DNA of 64,000 bases from Gemmata massiliana (GTDB lineage Bacteria > Planctomycetota > Planctomycetia > Gemmatales > Gemmataceae), in the NCBI RefSeq assembly GCF_901538265.1, contig NZ_LR593886.1, positions 8,391,738-8,455,737 of the forward strand, in the 5' to 3' direction. Within the stretch, counting starts at the first letter, position 1; each line of letters opens with the position of its first letter. This document shows positions 60,969 through 64,000 of this stretch, in pieces. Below the pieces are notes generated by a model that ran no database searches, was not told the DNA's origin, and saw nothing but the letters and a program-made list of their open reading frames with translations. The position numbers and the translations under genes were made by a program.

Positions 60969-61541
60969 TTACTTGGAGTCGTCGCGGAACGGCATCCCGA
61001 AGGCGCGAAGCAGTTCGCGAGCCTCGTCGTCGTTCCGAGTGGTCGTGACGAAAGTGATATCCATACCTTGCGTGAACGTCACCTTGTCCGGATCAATTTC
61101 GGGGAAAACCAGTTGTTCGGTCAGGCCCATGCTGTAATTGCCGTTGCCGTCGAAACTCTTCGGGTTGATCCCGCGGAAGTCGCGGATACGCGGCAGCGCG
61201 AGGTTGATGAGCCGGTCGAGGAACTCGTACATCCGCTTGCCGCGGAGCGTAACCCGGCACCCGATCTCGTAACCTTCGCGGAGGCGGAAACCGCTCACCG
61301 CCATACGAGCCTTGGTGATCTGAGCGCGTTGACCGGCAATCAGTCCGAGTTGTTCTGCGGCGACCTTCATCCGCTCTTTGTCCTGGAGCGCCTTGCCGAC
61401 ACCCATGTTCAGGACGATCTTCGAGAGCTTCGGCAGGCTCAGGCGGTTCGCACGTCCGAACTTCTGACCGAGCGCGGCGACGATCTCTTTGTTGTACTTT
61501 TCCTGGAGCCGCGGTGAAACGAGTTCGGGAGCAACTGCCAT
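60969..61541 (-). CDS. rplE: 50S ribosomal protein L5
   Basis: 190 residues; SKIVLNMGVGKALQDKERMK and the IRDFRGINPKSFDGNGNYSM region are typical. Binds 5S rRNA and forms the bridge to S13. Standard order between rplX and rpsN. Confidence 0.97.
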   Translation of the reverse strand: MAVAPELVSPRLQEKYNKEIVAALGQKFGRANRLSLPKLSKIVLNMGVGKALQDKERMKVAAEQLGLIAGQRAQITKARMAVSGFRLREGYEIGCRVTLRGKRMYEFLDRLINLALPRIRDFRGINPKSFDGNGNYSMGLTEQLVFPEIDPDKVTFTQGMDITFVTTTRNDDEARELLRAFGMPFRDDSK

Positions 61542-61680
61542 CTGAGTGTCCGCTAGTGCGACCTATGGCGAACCCACAGTAACGGGTTCGGTACGGGTCT
61601 CGGTTTAAAGTGACGCTCCGACTCGAACGAGCCGAACACCACCGTGAATCAACAACAAATCGCGAGAAGAGTGTTTCGGC

Positions 61681-62022
61681 TCACTTCTGTGTGACTTTGG
61701 CCTTCTTGAGCACGCGAATCCGGGTGCCGCTCTTCTTAGCGAAGAGTTCCTTGCTACCGTCCGGCAGACTCCGCACCCCGACGCGGGTCGGCACGCCTTG
61801 AACCGGATCGATGAGCATGACGTTCGAGGCGTCGACCGGCATCTCCTTGGAGAGCCGCCCGCCCTGCGGGTTCCGGCGAGACGGCTTCAAGTGCCGGTAC
61901 ACGCGGTTCACGCCCTCGACGACGACCTTGCCCTCGGAACGCAGGACGCGGAGCACCTTCCCGCGCGTGCCCTTGTCATCCCCGGCGATCACCTGAACCA
62001 CATCATTCTTGCAAATGTACAT
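61681..62022 (-). CDS. rplX: 50S ribosomal protein L24
   Basis: 113 residues. The KOW motif (VQVIAGDDKGTRGKVLRVLR) is followed by VVVEGVNRVYRHLKPSRRNP. Assembly initiator of the large subunit. The flanking gap to rplN contains degenerate AT-rich repeats. Confidence 0.97.
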   Translation of the reverse strand: MYICKNDVVQVIAGDDKGTRGKVLRVLRSEGKVVVEGVNRVYRHLKPSRRNPQGGRLSKEMPVDASNVMLIDPVQGVPTRVGVRSLPDGSKELFAKKSGTRIRVLKKAKVTQK

Positions 62023-62143
62023 TTCAGCCTCAATTTCAGATTTCTGACAGATTTAGATCCAGGATTGATGGCCACGAACCTCTCGATGCTGTCGAGGTGT
62101 GGCCACAATGCAATCTCAAATCTCAAATCTGAAATCACCAATC

Positions 62144-62509
62144 TCAGACGACTTCGGCCGCCAGACTGAGGATCTTATTGAACTTCGCCCGGAGTTCACG
62201 GGGAACCGCACCAAAGATACGGGTGCCGCGCGGGTTGTTGTCGTTGTCGAGCAGAACCAGAGCGTTGCGGTCGAACCGAACGTAGCTCCCGTCCTCGCGG
62301 CGGGTCGCGACGCGGGTCCGCACCACGACACCCTTCACCACGTCGCCCTGCTTCACGTCACCACCGGGCAGCGCCTTCTTCACGCTGGCCCGAATGATGT
62401 CCCCCAGGTACGCGACCCGGCGCTTGCTGCCGCCGAGCACCTGGATACACATCACTTCCTTCGCCCCGGTGTTGTCGGCCACATCGAGGTAGGTATACAT
62501 CTGGATCAT
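62144..62509 (-). CDS. rplN: 50S ribosomal protein L14
   Basis: 121 residues: [20 protein letters not shown] at the start and [20 protein letters not shown]. Very conserved. A C-terminal SLAAEVV ends the gene inside an AT-rich repeat patch at its stop. Confidence 0.97.
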   Translation of the reverse strand: MIQMYTYLDVADNTGAKEVMCIQVLGGSKRRVAYLGDIIRASVKKALPGGDVKQGDVVKGVVVRTRVATRREDGSYVRFDRNALVLLDNDNNPRGTRIFGAVPRELRAKFNKILSLAAEVV

Positions 62510-62615
62510 GGGTATCCCTCAACGGGACTTCAGATTGCAGATCTATGATTGGCGATCGCCCGGCAATGCACCGGGCGACCTCGAATCGGAAATCACAAAC
62601 CTGAAATCGAGTCGG

Positions 62616-62972
62616 CTATTTCTTCTCAACGGTCGGGGCCGCGGCGTCGCTCCCGGCGACAGCACCTTCGAGGTTCGAGAGCGTGCGGCTCGGGGCACGC
62701 TTGACGACCTTCACCAGGTTCCAACGTTTGGTCTTCGACAGCGGCCGGCTCTCGACGATCTCGACCGTGTCGCCGAGGTGCGAGTCGTTCGCTTCGTCGT
62801 GGACGTAGCAGACGGTCCGGCGCTTGACGAACTTGCCGTACTTCGGGTGACGGACCAGGCGCTCGACCTCGACGCGGCGGGTCTTGGCCATCTTGTCGCG
62901 GGTCACGACGCCTTCGAGAACGCGGCGCCCGGTCGTCTTCTCGGCCGCCGCCGGTGTGTTCGTATCCGCCAT
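62616..62972 (-). CDS. rpsQ: 30S ribosomal protein S17
   Basis: 118 residues against about 85 usually. The core GRRVLEGVVTRDKMAKTRRV and TVEIVESRPLSKTKRWNLVK is intact; extra residues are an N-terminal Ala/Thr lead (MADTNTPAAAEKTT) and a C-terminal tail. Its ATG overlaps the rpmC stop as TAATG. Confidence 0.96.
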   Translation of the reverse strand: MADTNTPAAAEKTTGRRVLEGVVTRDKMAKTRRVEVERLVRHPKYGKFVKRRTVCYVHDEANDSHLGDTVEIVESRPLSKTKRWNLVKVVKRAPSRTLSNLEGAVAGSDAAAPTVEKK

Positions 62973-63412
62973 TACTTACCACTCCCCTTCGGCGTGCTCT
63001 TTTTGGCGTCGGTCTTCTTCTCGCCGGCGGCGGGAGCCGCGGGCACCACCGGAGCGGGCGGCGCGATCGGGAGCGTCCCGCCCTTCGCGACGTAGAACCG
63101 CTTGAGGCGGGCGCCCTGACGGTGCGCAGTGCGCTTGCCGGGCAGACCCGCGTCTTCCTTCGCTTGGAGCGAGGCGATGCGGACGCTCAGTTGTTCGGTC
63201 GACAGGCCGCTGAGCTTACCCAGTTCCTTTTCCCGCTGGAGGGTGCGGATGCGAGCGATGTCGCGGCGCGCCTTGCGGATCTCCGACGGCGTTTCGAGCC
63301 GGTCGGTCGCCGACTGGAAGCGGAGCTGGAACAGGTGCTTTTCGGTATCCTTGAGGGCGAGCGACAGTTGTTCGTCGCTCATGCCCCGGAACTCTTTCAT
63401 GCGGTTCGGCAT
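62972..63412 (-). CDS. rpmC: 50S ribosomal protein L29 with long C-terminal extension
   Basis: About 146 residues where L29 normally has 60-70. The N-terminal half is L29 (MKEFRGMSDEQLSLALKDTE; LFQLRFQSATDRLETPSEIR). The rest (about 80-146) is an added segment with SGLSTEQLSVRIASLQAKED, then KRTAHRQGARLKRFYV, and a Pro/Ala/Lys-rich end. GAGGTGG precedes the ATG at 63412; an upstream frame extension is unlikely. Confidence 0.94.
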   Translation of the reverse strand: MPNRMKEFRGMSDEQLSLALKDTEKHLFQLRFQSATDRLETPSEIRKARRDIARIRTLQREKELGKLSGLSTEQLSVRIASLQAKEDAGLPGKRTAHRQGARLKRFYVAKGGTLPIAPPAPVVPAAPAAGEKKTDAKKSTPKGSGK

Positions 63413-63540
63413 CACCCACCTCGGTGAATTCAAGATCGCGGATGTACGGCTGAAGGTGCCTAGCGGCTCCGGTGTCTCGCGGACCCACGGCCCTCGCGCC
63501 GTCCGCCCAATCTCAAATCACGAATCTTCAGTCTCGAATC

Positions 63541-63999
63541 TTAGATGTTGGGGCGCCGGGTCACGAACCGGCACTTGAACGGCATCTTGTATGCTACGCG
63601 AGCCAAGCAGTCCTTGGCCGTGCTCTCGGGCACCCCGCCCAACTCGAAGAGCACCTGCCCGGGGCGGACGACCGCAGCCCAGTATTCCGGCTCGCCCTTA
63701 CCCTTACCCATCCGGGTCTCTGCCGGGATGGAGGTAACCGGCTTGTGCGGGAACACGCGGATGTAGTACCGGCCCTCACCGGAGACGAACCGCGTCATGG
63801 TGACGCGCCCGCTCTCGATGCACTCGGCCGACAACCAGCCGCCCTCGAGCGTTTGCAGCCCGTAGTCCCCGTAGGCCACGTAGTTGCCGCGGTGCGCGTT
63901 GCCCTTGATCGGGCCGTTGTACTTGGCCCGGGTTGTCCGCGCGCGGACAACGCCGCGTTGTGCTTTGCGGTACTTGACCCGTTTGGGCATCTGTGGCAT
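63541..63999 (-). CDS. rplP: 50S ribosomal protein L16 (start at window edge)
   Basis: 152 residues: MPKRVKYRKAQRGVVRARTT is at residues 4-23, and the RVFPHKPVTSIPAETRMGKGKGEPEYWAAVVRPG region is the conserved tRNA-facing surface (cited here in parts: RVFPHKPVT, RMGKGKGEPEYW). The ATG at 63999 is the last possible start in view; a start at 63990 is also possible. The rest of the S10 operon lies beyond the window. Confidence 0.93.
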   Translation of the reverse strand: MPQMPKRVKYRKAQRGVVRARTTRAKYNGPIKGNAHRGNYVAYGDYGLQTLEGGWLSAECIESGRVTMTRFVSGEGRYYIRVFPHKPVTSIPAETRMGKGKGEPEYWAAVVRPGQVLFELGGVPESTAKDCLARVAYKMPFKCRFVTRRPNI

Positions 64000-64000
64000 C

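Overview
The window looks like a chromosomal segment of a high-GC planctomycete, most likely a Gemmata-type (Gemmataceae) genome. The pointers are a DUF1501 protein next to a cytochrome-c/DUF1549/DUF1553 protein, a TIGR02996 protein, a Ser/Thr kinase fused to WD40 repeats beside an ECF-like sigma factor, a DUF3616 protein, and an S10-spc-alpha ribosomal cluster without recognisable rpmD and infA. This assignment is inferred from protein families, not from a marker-gene alignment.

Layout. 1-6.5 kb: the 3' end of an unknown gene, a MATE transporter, then leftward genes for an unknown protein, a nucleoside deaminase, an exported endonuclease/exonuclease/phosphatase (EEP) protein, an exported cytochrome-like protein and a DUF3616 protein. 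6.6-12.4 kb: a compact leftward cassette in the order S8 protease, small inhibitor-9-like protein, trypsin-nuclease fusion, second small inhibitor-9-like protein, second S8 protease. None of these has an obvious signal peptide. It is divergent from an ECF-like sigma factor and a receptor-like kinase-WD40 gene (12.5-16.6 kb). 16.7-25.4 kb: small unknown genes, a BNR/Ycf48-like propeller protein, a decayed EEP gene interrupted by a lower-GC unknown ORF, the planctomycete DUF1501 and DUF1549/1553 pair, and a lipoprotein.

25.7-46.6 kb: seven leftward genes, read pfaD-pfaA-pfaC-oleA-oleB-oleC-oleD. This is a secondary-lipid (PUFA-synthase type) megasynthase directly followed by a complete OleABCD head-to-head hydrocarbon pathway. 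The natural prediction is a dedicated line: the Pfa enzymes build a polyunsaturated acyl chain, OleA condenses two chains, OleD reduces the product, OleC forms a beta-lactone and OleB decarboxylates it to a very long polyene. PfaC has no C-terminal acyltransferase module after its dehydratases, which fits release through OleA. The megasynthase and oleC genes carry several in-frame palindromic repeats, and pfaA carries two almost identical ACP modules.

46.8-50.0 kb: a TIGR02996 protein and a membrane-anchored TPR protein. 50.1-64 kb: a leftward ribosomal protein supercluster from rplP to rplQ with secY, adk, map and rpoA, unusually loose for this operon. It has a clear hairpin terminator between secY and adk, a perfect 35-bp inverted repeat between rpsD and rpoA, and AT-rich degenerate repeats in several gaps. 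I see no tRNA, rRNA, CRISPR array or insertion sequence.
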